This document shows positions 7,837 to 15,642 of a stretch of 64,000 nt of DNA, one piece after another (position 1 is the stretch's first letter; every line of letters begins with the position of its first letter). The stretch comes from RSA11 sp965652565 (GTDB lineage Bacteria; Actinomycetota; Thermoleophilia; Solirubrobacterales; 70-9), in assembly GCA_965652565.1 (NCBI GenBank), contig CBFGWL010000002.1, positions 33,621 to 97,620 on the forward strand, written 5' to 3'. The notes beneath the pieces are model-generated. The model had not been told where the DNA came from. It saw only the letters and a program-made list of their open reading frames with translations, and ran no database searches. The position numbers and the translations under genes were made by a program.

Positions 7837-8199
7837 TCATGTCAGCAGCAGCTCCAGCGCCATCCCGGTCAGCACCGCGGCGAACAGCAGGGAGACGGTG
7901 CGCTGCGGGATGCGCTGCTGGATCGCGGCGCCCGCGACCACACCGACCGTCGCGGGCACGCCGATCATCAGCCCTTTCGCGATGTCCACGTTCCCGTAGA
8001 ACCCCTGTCCGACCGTCGCGAAGGCCGCGATGATCACGATCGCGGCGAGGCTCGTGCCCGTCGCGAGCCGCTCGCCGTAGCCGAACCAGAGGATCAACAG
8101 CGGGACGATGATCGTGCCGCCGCCGACGCCGAAGAGGCCGCTGAACGCTCCCGCAGCGGTCCCGACCGCCGCGAGCTTGAGGAACCTCTGGCCGGCCAC
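7837..8199 (-). CDS. Half-size TSUP (TauE/SafE) membrane protein, partner of the downstream copy
   Basis: 120-aa protein with the same layout as its neighbour: the N-terminal glycine motif GLFGVGGGTIIVP (about 21-33), a conserved GFYGNVD loop and about four hydrophobic segments. It is the first gene of the pair and the two are probably co-transcribed. It resembles the neighbour family-wise but is clearly diverged, so this is either an old duplication or a split of a two-repeat gene, not a recent copy. No regulator is adjacent. Confidence 0.85.
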   Translation of the reverse strand: MAGQRFLKLAAVGTAAGAFSGLFGVGGGTIIVPLLILWFGYGERLATGTSLAAIVIIAAFATVGQGFYGNVDIAKGLMIGVPATVGVVAGAAIQQRIPQRTVSLLFAAVLTGMALELLLT

Positions 8200-8240
8200 T
8201 CCCGCGATACTAAAGCCGCTGTGGTTCGATCCGACGGCCA

Positions 8241-9053
8241 GTGAGCAGCGCGGACGCAGCGCGCCCCGACTTCGCCCAGCTCGCCGCGCTTCGCCGGCGG
8301 CGCGGCGAAGCGGCCCTGCTCTTCGACATCGACGGCACCCTCGCGCCGATCACGACACGGCCCGGTGACGCCTCGGTGCCCGAGCCCACGCGCGAGTTGC
8401 TCGCCCAGCTCGCTGCCGCCTACGCGCTCGTCGGCTGCGTGTCGGGCCGGCAGGCTCTCGCCGGCCGGCGGATGGCCGGGCTCGACCAGATCGTCTACAT
8501 CGGCAACCACGGCCTCGAACGCCTCGAGCCCGGGGCCGGCGACGTCGCCTTCGACCCGGCGCTCGGCTCGCGCGCGGACGCGGCGGCGCTCTTCATCGCG
8601 GATCTCGACCCCGACCGGCTCGAGGAGGCGGCGCTCGCCGTCGAGGACAAGGGGCCGATCCAGGCGCTGCACTGGCGGGGCGCGCCCGACGAGCAGCGCG
8701 CCGAGGCGGTCGCGCGCGCGATCGCCGCGGAGGCCCCGGCCGACGCCCTGCGCCCGCACTGGGGCCGCAAGGTGCTCGAGCTGCGCCCCGCGGTCGACGT
8801 CAACAAGGGGACGGCCGTCCGCCGCCTGCTGGCTGAGGCGCCGGTGCGGCTCGCGCTCTACGCGGGCGACGACCGCACCGACCTCGACGTCTTTCGCGCG
8901 CTGGCGGACCTGGTCGCCGAGGGCAAGCTGGAGGCCGCGTTGCGCGTGGGCGTGCGCTCCAGCGAGGGGCCGCAGGAGATCGTGGACGAGGCGGACGTCG
9001 TCGTCGAGGGAACCGAGGGCGTCCGCGAGCTGCTGCGCGAGCTGATCGGCTGA
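8241..9053 (+). CDS. otsB: Trehalose-6-phosphate phosphatase
   Basis: HAD-superfamily trehalose phosphatase (270 aa), the second step of OtsA/OtsB trehalose synthesis: trehalose-6-phosphate to trehalose. HAD motif I is FDIDGTLAP (D29 nucleophile, D31 acid/base). GNHGLE and the C-terminal GDDRTD (about 209-216) complete the TPP signature. The GTG start at 8241 gives a normal length. No otsA is adjacent, so the synthase must be elsewhere. The downstream membrane gene starts within the otsB stop codon (TGATG), giving a two-gene operon. Confidence 0.92.
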   Translation: MSSADAARPDFAQLAALRRRRGEAALLFDIDGTLAPITTRPGDASVPEPTRELLAQLAAAYALVGCVSGRQALAGRRMAGLDQIVYIGNHGLERLEPGAGDVAFDPALGSRADAAALFIADLDPDRLEEAALAVEDKGPIQALHWRGAPDEQRAEAVARAIAAEAPADALRPHWGRKVLELRPAVDVNKGTAVRRLLAEAPVRLALYAGDDRTDLDVFRALADLVAEGKLEAALRVGVRSSEGPQEIVDEADVVVEGTEGVRELLRELIG

Positions 9054-9601
9054 TGCTCTTCACGGAACTTCTGCGCATCACCGTGTTGCTCGCCGCGGGC
9101 GTAGGCAGCGGCTTGATCGCGCTCTCGGTCCTCGTCGCCCAGCAGCAGCAGAGCACGACGGCGATCATCGTCGGGGCGGTCTGGTGGGTGGTCGCGGTGG
9201 TGATGGGCCTCGTCATGGGCCGCAGTCGCTCGGCCGGCGAGGCGATGACCAACACGCTCGCCGAGGCGCGCACCGCCTTCGAGCTGCCCTCCCAGAGCGC
9301 GACGCGGATCGCGCTCAGCCGCCTGTGGCCCGTCGGCGTGTTCGTGATCGTCTGCGGGGGAGCGGGCGTCGTGTGGCCGCAGGTGGCCGCGATCGCGGGC
9401 GGCTACGCGCTGCTCGTCGCCCTTTGGTGGCGTAACCGCGAGTCAGCCGTGCAGGCGATTGAGGACCGCGACGGCGTCCGCTTTTACGTCGAGCCCTCCT
9501 CGGCGCTGCGCCCGGTGAAGCTGATCCGCACGCCGGGGCTCTACCGCGACCGCAGCCCAAAGGTAAAGCCGCCGCCACCGCCGCCCGCGGCCGGAGTCTG
9601 A
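9053..9601 (+). CDS. Membrane protein of unknown function
   Basis: 182 aa, not assigned to a family. Two N-terminal hydrophobic helices (about 8-30 and 38-56) are followed by a soluble segment (60-95), two more hydrophobic segments (about 100-120 and 122-138) and a cytoplasmic tail ending in a run of prolines (PPPPPPAAGV). The ATG at 9053 shares a base with the otsB stop (TGATG), so it is translated with otsB. That coupling hints at a role linked to trehalose or osmotic stress, but this is only contextual. Confidence 0.75.
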   Translation: MLFTELLRITVLLAAGVGSGLIALSVLVAQQQQSTTAIIVGAVWWVVAVVMGLVMGRSRSAGEAMTNTLAEARTAFELPSQSATRIALSRLWPVGVFVIVCGGAGVVWPQVAAIAGGYALLVALWWRNRESAVQAIEDRDGVRFYVEPSSALRPVKLIRTPGLYRDRSPKVKPPPPPPAAGV

Positions 9602-9612
9602 GGCCGCGCGCC

Positions 9613-11031
9613 TCATCCGCGCGCCCCCGCCCGCTCGCGCCGCCGCCGCTCGGCTCGGGTCCCGGCGACGCGGTGCGTGCCGGTGTCGAGCACGCGGTGC
9701 GTGCCGGTGTCGCCACGGCGCTCGCCGCGAGCGCGGGTCCGGCGCGGTTCCGCGCATGGCTCGCGCGGCTCGCTCTCCTGGGGGCCGCCGGCGAACGCCA
9801 GGGCGAACTCGGCCGTCCCGACCTCCCGCCGCCGGCGCGCGAACGCCCAGTAGGCCCCGCCGGCGGCGACGAGCGCCGCGAGGGAGCCCATCACGAGGCC
9901 GGCGCGCGGGCCGAGGTGCTCGGCCAGCCAGCCGACGATGGGGCTGCCGATCGGCGTCGAGCCCAAGAACACGATCGAGTAGAGCGCCATCACGCGGCCG
10001 CGCATCGACGGGTCGGCGCGCAGCTGCAGCGTCGAGTTGACCGATGCCGAGAAGGTCACGGCCGACGCGCCAAGACCGGCGAGCGCGAGCGCGGCGAGCG
10101 GCACCGTGGGAGCCAGCGCGGCGAGCGCCGCGAAGAAGGCGAACCCGAGCGACGCGCCAACGAGCACGTACGGGCTCACCTGGCCGCGCGCACCGGTGGC
10201 GAGCGCGCCGACCACGGATCCCACGCCCATCGTCACCGCGAGCGCGGAGTACGTGGACGAGTCGCCGTGGAAGGTGATGTCGGCGAGCAGCGGGAGCAGC
10301 ACCTGGAAGTTCAGCCCGAGCGTGCCGACGAGCGCCATCATCGCCATGGGGATCGCGAGCTCGGGGCGGCTCAGCACGTGGCGCAGGCCGGCGCGCACCC
10401 CGCCACGCTGCCGCCGGGCGAGCTCGGCCGGCTGGATCCCGCTCGGATCGAGCGAGCGCAACATGACGATCATCGCGACGAACGAGAGGGCGTTCAACAG
10501 GAAACAGAAGGCGAGGCCCACCGTCGCGATCAAGAGGCCCGCGAGCGCCGGGCCGAACACCCGCGAGGAGTGCACGAGCACGCTCTGCAGGCTGACCGCG
10601 TTGACGACGCGATCCTTGCCGACGAGCTCGATCACGAAGCTCTGGCGCGCCGGCCAGTCGATCGCGAGCACCAGGCCGCGGACGAGGACGAGCGCGAACA
10701 CCATGCCCGCGGTGACCACGTCGCTGGCCGTGATCGCAAACAGCGTGAGCGCCGGGATCACGAGCAGGCTTTGGGTGATGAAGAGGATGCGGCGCTTCGG
10801 GAAGCGGTCCACGAGCAGCCCGCCCCACGCGCCGAAGAGCAGCATGGGCAGGAACTGCAGCGCCGCGGTGATGCCGACCGCCACCGCGCTGCCGGTGAGC
10901 GTCAGGATCAGCCACATCTCGGCGACGATCTGCATCCAGTTGCCGCTCACCGAGATGAGCTGGCCGATGAACCAGCGCCGGTAGTTGGGGATGGAGAGCG
11001 AGCTGAGGGAGCGCCGTAGGGCGGCCGTCAC
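9613..11031 (-). CDS. MFS transporter, MFS_3/EntS-like
   Basis: 472-aa major facilitator of the enterobactin-exporter-like group with about 12 hydrophobic segments. GAWGGLLVDRFPKRRIL (about 72-88) is the family's loop 2-3 motif, and a second internal copy of the fold begins after residue 220. A soluble tail of about 70 residues (from about 400) is Arg-rich and contains DTGTHRV twice. The GTG start overlaps the stop of marR (GTGA), so regulator and pump form one operon, the usual layout of a MarR-controlled drug or metabolite efflux pump. Substrate unknown. Confidence 0.88.
   Translation of the reverse strand: MTAALRRSLSSLSIPNYRRWFIGQLISVSGNWMQIVAEMWLILTLTGSAVAVGITAALQFLPMLLFGAWGGLLVDRFPKRRILFITQSLLVIPALTLFAITASDVVTAGMVFALVLVRGLVLAIDWPARQSFVIELVGKDRVVNAVSLQSVLVHSSRVFGPALAGLLIATVGLAFCFLLNALSFVAMIVMLRSLDPSGIQPAELARRQRGGVRAGLRHVLSRPELAIPMAMMALVGTLGLNFQVLLPLLADITFHGDSSTYSALAVTMGVGSVVGALATGARGQVSPYVLVGASLGFAFFAALAALAPTVPLAALALAGLGASAVTFSASVNSTLQLRADPSMRGRVMALYSIVFLGSTPIGSPIVGWLAEHLGPRAGLVMGSLAALVAAGGAYWAFARRRREVGTAEFALAFAGGPQESEPREPCAEPRRTRARGERRGDTGTHRVLDTGTHRVAGTRAERRRRERAGARG
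9668..9712 (-). repeat. 24-bp tandem repeat in the MFS C-terminal tail
   Basis: A 21-bp block (ACGCGGTGCGTGCCGGTGTCG) occurs at 9668-9688 and exactly again at 9692-9712, period 24. It encodes the repeated DTGTHRV in the tail, so the reading frame is preserved. Probably a local slippage duplication. Confidence 0.8.
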
Positions 11032-11471
11032 TCGGCATCACCCTCGAGCATTTGCTCGAGGACGTCGGCGGCTCGCTCGAGGGCTGCGTGGTCCTCGGGG
11101 TCGAGCTCGCGCAGGCGCCGCGAGATGTAGGCGTTCTTGCGCTTGCGCAGGCGCCGCAGAAGCGCCTTGCCCTCGGGGCTGACGCTCACGAGACAGGCGC
11201 GCCCGTCGGAGGGGTCCGGCGCCTTGGTGACGAGCCCGCCGCCTTCGAGCTGGCCGATGATGCGGGTGGCCGTGGGGCGCTTGACGCGCTCGATCTCGGC
11301 GAGCTCGCTCGGGGTGAGCGGGCCCTGGCGCTCGATCGACGCAAGGGCAGCCGTGAGCGTGGGCGAGAGACCCTCGCCCGCTTCCTGCCGCATCCGGCGC
11401 GCCGTCCGCGTGATCGCGTGGCGCAACCGCGCGGCGAGCTCCGTCAGCTCCGCTTCACGACTGGTTGCCAT
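11028..11471 (-). CDS. MarR-family transcriptional regulator
   Basis: 147-aa winged-helix regulator. The MarR core is visible: LTPSELAEIERVKRPTATRII is helix-turn-helix (about 53-73), and DPSDGRACLVSVSPEGKALL is the beta-wing (about 86-105). It is first in an operon with an MFS exporter and very likely represses it and itself. The ATG at 11471 is 8 nt after a TAGGCT hexamer with no Shine-Dalgarno site, and this hexamer lies between two identical palindromes (11473-11495). Ligand unknown; no Cys-based sensor is apparent. Confidence 0.92.
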   Translation of the reverse strand: MATSREAELTELAARLRHAITRTARRMRQEAGEGLSPTLTAALASIERQGPLTPSELAEIERVKRPTATRIIGQLEGGGLVTKAPDPSDGRACLVSVSPEGKALLRRLRKRKNAYISRRLRELDPEDHAALERAADVLEQMLEGDAE

Positions 11472-11472
11472 C

Positions 11473-11495
11473 GCTAATTAGCCTAGCTAATTAGC
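11473..11495 (-). promoter_or_regulatory. Double palindromic MarR operator around a -10 element
   Basis: GCTAATTAGC, itself a perfect 10-bp palindrome, occurs at 11473-11482 and 11486-11495, separated by 3 nt (period 13). The proposed -10 TAGGCT (minus strand, 11485-11480) spans the junction, and the marR ATG is 8 nt past it. The AT-rich repeat stands out in this GC-rich DNA. Binding here would block RNA polymerase; the far palindrome overlaps the polX stop codon. Confidence 0.8.
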
Positions 11496-13230
11496 TTTGC
11501 GAACTTTCGATGAGCTTCGCGAACTCGGTCCAGGGCCTCGTGTTGGCGATCTGCTTGGGGCCGAGCCAGGCGCGCCGCGCGGTGGCCACGGCGTAGCGCA
11601 TATTGGCCAGCGTGCCGGTCTGGTGGGCGTCGGTGTTGAGGCAGATCACAACGCCCGCCTCCGCGGCGAGCCGCGCGTTTTGCTCGCTCAGGTCGCGGCG
11701 GTTGGGGTTGCCGTTGATCTCGATCATGGTGCCGCTGCGCGCGGCGGCCTCGGCGACCGCCTCGATGTCGAAGTCGTAGGGCTCGCGCCGCAGGAGCAGG
11801 CGGCCGCTGGGGTGGCCCAGGCAGTTCACGCGGGGGTTCTCGACGGCCGCGACCATGCGCTTCGTCATGTTCTCCCGCGTCATCCGAAACGACGTGTGCA
11901 CGCTCGCGATGACCCAGTCGAGCTCGTCGAGCACCTCTTCCTCATAGTCCAGGTCCCCGTTGGGGAGGATGTTCACCTCCGAGCCGGCGAGCACGCGGAA
12001 GGTGCCATCGGCGTACAGCCGCTCGTTGAGCTCGCGGATCTCCTCGACGCGGCGCAGCAGCGCGTCGGCCTGGACGTCGTTGCCGAACCCGTGGGTCGCG
12101 GAGTGGTCGGTGACCGCGAAGTACTCGTAGCCGCGCTCGCGCGCGGCCTCGGCCATCCCTTCGAGGGAGTGCTTGCCGTCGGAGAGCGTCGTGTGCGAGT
12201 GCAGGTCGCCGCGGATGTCGCCGAGCTCCACGAGCTCGGGCAGCTCGCCCTCCTCGGCGGCCTTGATCTCGCCTCGGCCCTCGCGCAGCTCGGGCTCGAT
12301 GTACGCGAGCCCGAGGCGCTGGTACACCTCGGCCTCGGTCGCGTGGCGCTCGACCTCGCCGCTCTCCATCTCGGTGATGCCGTGCTCGGAGACCGAGAGG
12401 CCCATGCGCACGGCGCGCTCGCGCAGCTCGACGTTGTGGGCGGCCGAGCCGGTGAAGTGCTGCAGGAGGTTCCCGTAGGCGTCGGGCTCGACGATCCGCA
12501 GGTCCACGGCCATCCCCGTATGGGTCGTGGCGCGCAGGCCCGCATCGGTGGGGTTGCCCGCCACCGCGATCAGGTCGTGCTCGGCGAGCGCCTCGGCGAG
12601 CTTCTTCGGCTCGCTCGCGGTGGCGATGATGTCGATGTCCTTGCAGGTTTCCGCGAGGCGCCGCACGGAGCCCGCGACCGTGACCTGTTCGCTCGCCGGG
12701 TGCTCGCGCAGCGCCGCGGCGATCTCCTCGGCGATCGGCAGCGCCTCCGACAGAATCACGCGCTCGCCGGCGCCCTCCTCGCCCATGCGCTCGAGCGCCG
12801 CGAGGACGTTCTGCTCGAACTTCGGGCCGAGCCCGCGCAGTTCGCGGATGCGCCCCTCCTCGGCCGCGACGCGCAGGTCGTCGAGCGTCGCGATGCCGAG
12901 CTCGTCCCACAGGCGGCGCACCGTCTTCGCGCCCATGCCGGGCAGGCGCGTGATCTCGACGAGGCTGGGCGGGAACTTCGCCTTGAGCTTCTCGGCCGCT
13001 GGAATCTTGCCCGTGTCGAGCAGGTCGATGATCTTCTGCTCGAGCGTCTTGCCGACACCGGGCAGCTCGGTCGCGCGACCGGCGCGCGCCAGCTCGGCGA
13101 CCGAAACCGGGCTCTGGCGGATCGCCTTGGCGGCGTCGCGGTAGGCGAGCACGCGGAAGCGGTCGGCCCCGTCGAGCTCGTACAGCGTGCCGAGCTCAGA
13201 CAGTGCTGCGGCGATCTCGGCGTTGCGCAT
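11491..13230 (-). CDS. polX: DNA polymerase/3'-5' exonuclease PolX
   Basis: Family X DNA polymerase with C-terminal PHP domain (579 aa), for gap filling in base excision repair. Order: N-terminal 8-kDa-like region with two helix-hairpin-helix motifs (ELPGVGKTLEQKI, RLPGMGAKTVRRL; about 54-106), the nucleotidyltransferase with GSVRR (187-191), D198/D200 and D243 as metal ligands, and a PHP domain from about 338 (DLHSHTTLSDGKHS, TDHSATHG, ASVHTSF, NTDAH). The PHP part gives Mn-dependent 3'-5' exonuclease and AP-endonuclease activity in B. subtilis PolX. Start ATG 13230 is 7 nt past a TAGCCT hexamer; an in-frame extension to 13332 would run through the promoter of the divergent gene. Confidence 0.93.
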   Translation of the reverse strand: MRNAEIAAALSELGTLYELDGADRFRVLAYRDAAKAIRQSPVSVAELARAGRATELPGVGKTLEQKIIDLLDTGKIPAAEKLKAKFPPSLVEITRLPGMGAKTVRRLWDELGIATLDDLRVAAEEGRIRELRGLGPKFEQNVLAALERMGEEGAGERVILSEALPIAEEIAAALREHPASEQVTVAGSVRRLAETCKDIDIIATASEPKKLAEALAEHDLIAVAGNPTDAGLRATTHTGMAVDLRIVEPDAYGNLLQHFTGSAAHNVELRERAVRMGLSVSEHGITEMESGEVERHATEAEVYQRLGLAYIEPELREGRGEIKAAEEGELPELVELGDIRGDLHSHTTLSDGKHSLEGMAEAARERGYEYFAVTDHSATHGFGNDVQADALLRRVEEIRELNERLYADGTFRVLAGSEVNILPNGDLDYEEEVLDELDWVIASVHTSFRMTRENMTKRMVAAVENPRVNCLGHPSGRLLLRREPYDFDIEAVAEAAARSGTMIEINGNPNRRDLSEQNARLAAEAGVVICLNTDAHQTGTLANMRYAVATARRAWLGPKQIANTRPWTEFAKLIESSQS

Positions 13231-13237
13231 GGCGGGG

Positions 13238-13243
13238 AGGCTA
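13238..13243 (-). promoter_or_regulatory. -10 element (TAGCCT), leaderless polX
   Basis: TAGCCT on the minus strand is followed by 7 nt and the polX ATG at 13230; no Shine-Dalgarno site. Confidence 0.55.
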
Positions 13244-13314
13244 CTTCGCGGCACGCTCGGGCCACGCGCCGGCCCGGGAGCGAGGACGAGCCCGCCCGCG
13301 CGGGCCGCGCGCAC

Positions 13315-13320
13315 TACGAT
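13315..13320 (+). promoter_or_regulatory. -10 element (TACGAT) for the mannosyltransferase gene
   Basis: TACGAT lies 10 nt before the ATG at 13331; the intervening bases hold no Shine-Dalgarno site. Confidence 0.4.
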
Positions 13321-13330
13321 CGTCCGCCCC

Positions 13331-14053
13331 ATGGCCGCCCCTGCCGACGTGTGGCTGGTCGTCCCGACCTACAACGAGGCCGACAACGTCGAGCCGCTGG
13401 TCGAGGCCGTGCGCGAGCGGCTGCCGGACTCGCGGCGGGTTTTGATCGTCGACGACGGCTCACCCGACGGCACCGGTGAGATCGCCGATCGGCTCGCGGC
13501 GCGCTACGACGACGTCGAGGTGCTGCACCGCGCGGCGAAGGGAGGGATCGGCCCGGCCTACGTGGCGGGCTTCGGGCGCGCGCTCGCGGGCGGAGCCCGC
13601 CTGGTGGCGCAAATGGACGCCGACTTCTCCCACGACCCCGCGGACCTACCGCGCCTGCTCGCCGCCGCCGAGGACGCCGACGTGGTGCTCGGCTCGCGCT
13701 ATGTGCAGGGCGGCGGAGTTGCCGACTGGGGACCGCTGCGGCGCTTCATCTCACGCGGCGGCAGCGCCTACGCTCGCCTGGTGCTGGGCGTCGGCATCCG
13801 CGATCTCACCGGCGGTTTCAAGGTCTACCGCCGCCCCGTGCTCGAGGCCATCGACCTGCCCTCGCTTGCGGCGCTGGGCTACGCGTTCCAGGTCGAGACG
13901 ACCTACCGGGCGCTGCGGGCGGGGTTCCGCGTCGTCGAGGTGCCGATCATCTTTCGCGACCGACGCGTGGGCCAGTCGAAGATGAGCGCCGGGATCGTGT
14001 TCGAGGCCGCCACCAAGGTGCCGATGATGCGCGTGCGCGGCGCGCGGCGATAA
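13331..14053 (+). CDS. Polyprenol monophosphomannose synthase (Dpm1-like GT2)
   Basis: 240-aa GT2 glycosyltransferase transferring mannose from GDP-mannose to polyprenol phosphate, the lipid-linked donor for mannolipids and protein mannosylation in actinobacteria. VVPTYNEADNV (N-terminus), DDGSPDGTGE, the DxD-type QMDADFSHDP, GSRYVQGG and FRDRRVGQSKMS match Dpm1. It lacks the C-terminal membrane anchor found in some relatives, so it is probably peripheral at the inner face of the membrane. ATG start at 13331, divergent from polX. Confidence 0.9.
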   Translation: MAAPADVWLVVPTYNEADNVEPLVEAVRERLPDSRRVLIVDDGSPDGTGEIADRLAARYDDVEVLHRAAKGGIGPAYVAGFGRALAGGARLVAQMDADFSHDPADLPRLLAAAEDADVVLGSRYVQGGGVADWGPLRRFISRGGSAYARLVLGVGIRDLTGGFKVYRRPVLEAIDLPSLAALGYAFQVETTYRALRAGFRVVEVPIIFRDRRVGQSKMSAGIVFEAATKVPMMRVRGARR

Positions 14054-14115
14054 CTCGGGCGCGGACCGGGAAGGGGGGAAGGGGACGCTCCGCCGAGGGG
14101 CGTCACTTCACTTTG

Positions 14116-14121
14116 TATAGT
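14116..14121 (+). promoter_or_regulatory. Candidate -10 element (TATAGT) for trx
   Basis: TATAGT is the best -10 match upstream of the thioredoxin gene, about 110 nt before its ATG. No convincing -35 hexamer is visible. Confidence 0.4.
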
Positions 14122-14230
14122 AGGTGTCGTGCCGCAGCCTGGCGCCTTGACGCCACCGTATGAGGTACAAACGCGGCTTCAGGTCGAATCACCGCGATTC
14201 AGCGACTCAAAGCGACTTTCAGGAGAACGA

Positions 14231-14560
14231 ATGGCCGGCAAGCTCCCCGACGTAACCGACGCCAACTTCCAGAGCGAGGTCCTGGAGTCCCAGGAGCCTG
14301 TGCTCGTCGACTTCTGGGCGCCGTGGTGTGGGCCGTGCCGGATCGTGCATCCGATCCTCGAGGAGATGATGGAGGAGCGCGACGACGTGCGGATCGTCAG
14401 CCTGAACGTCGACGACAACCAGCAGACGGCCGCTCGCTACGAGGTACTCTCGATCCCGACGCTGATCCTCTTCAAGGACGGTGAAGAGGCCAAGCGCATC
14501 GTCGGCGCGCAGCCGAAGCGCCGCCTCGAGGCTGAACTCGACCCGGCGCTCGCGGCCTAG
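14231..14560 (+). CDS. trxA: Thioredoxin
   Basis: 109-aa single-domain thioredoxin for cytoplasmic disulfide reduction. The active site WCGPC is at 32-36 and the cis-proline at P77 (SIPTLILF). The ATG at 14231 follows AGGAGA with normal spacing; the frame is open upstream but those codons are not needed for the fold. The gene stands alone with its own leader of about 100 nt and a strong terminator, so it is monocistronic. The usual reductase partner is not in this window; msrA, a likely client, is at 31 kb. Confidence 0.93.
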   Translation: MAGKLPDVTDANFQSEVLESQEPVLVDFWAPWCGPCRIVHPILEEMMEERDDVRIVSLNVDDNQQTAARYEVLSIPTLILFKDGEEAKRIVGAQPKRRLEAELDPALAA

Positions 14561-14596
14561 GCCCCAAGACCCCGGGGCAAGGCGCCCAAACAGCTT

Positions 14597-14645
14597 CCAG
14601 GTCCGCTGGGCTTGACCCCGCCCGGCGGACCTGGGAGAGTCTTTT
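14597..14645 (+). terminator. Rho-independent terminator after trx
   Basis: Perfect 10-bp arms CCAGGTCCGC (14597-14606) and GCGGACCTGG (14625-14634), with extra inner pairing, are followed by GAGAGTCTTTTC. This is the clearest intrinsic terminator in the window. It ends at the ATG (14647) of the next gene, whose only SD-like bases (GGGAG) adjoin the 3' arm. Confidence 0.8.
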
Positions 14646-14646
14646 C

Positions 14647-15576
14647 ATGAGGCGGGGGGTTCAACTCGCAGCGCTGACCGCAAGCGTCGCGCTGCTCCTC
14701 GCCAGCGTCGCCGAGGCGAAGCCGCGGCGCACCGGCACGTTCAACCTGACCGGGCAGCCCGGGCAGATCGCCGTGGGCCAGAAGGGCGCCGCCTGGATCG
14801 TGCTCGCCGACAGCTCCGCGGGCAACGACCTCGCGCGCATCAAGCCGAACGGGACGGTCGATGAGTTCGACCTGGGCGTGCTGAACGCGGTGGGGATCAC
14901 GGCAGGCCCCGACGGCAACATCTGGCTCACGCGCAACGCCGGGGTCACCAAGGTGGACCGCAACGATCCGGCGAACTTCACCAACTACACGATCAACGCG
15001 ATCGGCGATCCGCGCGAGATCACCAAGGGCCCCGGCGGCAAGCTGTGGACGGCGAGCGGGGACCAGTTGATCTCCTTCGACCCCGCGAACCCCGCGGGCT
15101 TCGCCACGAAGGACCTCGGCGCCAACACCAGCGCGCGCGGCATCGCCGCCGGGGGTGGGAAGGTCTGGGTGGCCGACTTCAATGACGGCAAGGTGCTGCG
15201 CGTGAAGCCGGGTGGCGCGATCAAGCGCTTCAACGTCGGCGGCGGACCGCAGGACGTGGCGACGGGCCCGAAGGGCCGCGTCGCCTACACGAACCAGGGC
15301 ACCAACCCGCACACGGTCGGGCGCATCCTCGCCAAGCGCGTCGCGCGCAAGCGCGTGCCGGACACCGACCCCTTCGGGATCGCGTTCGCCGCCGGCAACT
15401 GGTGGATCGCCAACTTCGCCTCACACGACCTGAGCATCCTCAGCCCGAAGGGCAAGCTGCGCAAGTTCCGCAAGCTGCCGAACAACTCGGGGCCGCGCTT
15501 CGTCGCGAAGGGCAAGAAGCGCACGCTCTGGGTGGGGCTCGAGAACGCCGACAAGGTCGTGCGCCTCAAGCTCTAG
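14647..15576 (+). CDS. Secreted beta-propeller (Vgb/NHL-like) protein
   Basis: 309 aa with a Sec signal peptide (ALTASVALLLASVAEA, cleavage near 24). The rest consists of short repeats such as GPDGNIWLT, GPGGKLW, AAGGGKVWVADF and AAGNWWIANF, typical of the streptogramin-lyase (Vgb)/NHL propeller fold. Lys/Arg are enriched at the C-terminus. Function unknown: most such proteins are not antibiotic lyases, and the catalytic His/Glu cannot be assigned. The ATG at 14647 directly follows the trx terminator; a clean promoter of its own is not visible. Confidence 0.78.
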   Translation: MRRGVQLAALTASVALLLASVAEAKPRRTGTFNLTGQPGQIAVGQKGAAWIVLADSSAGNDLARIKPNGTVDEFDLGVLNAVGITAGPDGNIWLTRNAGVTKVDRNDPANFTNYTINAIGDPREITKGPGGKLWTASGDQLISFDPANPAGFATKDLGANTSARGIAAGGGKVWVADFNDGKVLRVKPGGAIKRFNVGGGPQDVATGPKGRVAYTNQGTNPHTVGRILAKRVARKRVPDTDPFGIAFAAGNWWIANFASHDLSILSPKGKLRKFRKLPNNSGPRFVAKGKKRTLWVGLENADKVVRLKL

Positions 15577-15599
15577 GCCCGGTAGGGCCGAAAGCGGAG

Positions 15600-15629
15600 C
15601 CGGCCCCGCCCGGCAGCAGGCGGGGCCGG
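15600..15629. terminator. Bidirectional hairpin between convergent genes
   Basis: Perfect 11-bp stem: CCGGCCCCGCC (15600-15610), 8-nt loop, GGCGGGGCCGG (15619-15629). It lies between the ends of the propeller gene and the convergent membrane gene. No long U-tract on either strand. Confidence 0.65.
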
Positions 15630-15642
15630 TCCAGGCTTTGAC

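Noticed and set aside
14647..15576. Virginiamycin B lyase assignment for the secreted propeller protein
   Set aside because: The repeats fit the Vgb/NHL fold, but the protein has a signal peptide and the catalytic His/Glu could not be placed, so an antibiotic-resistance function is not supported.
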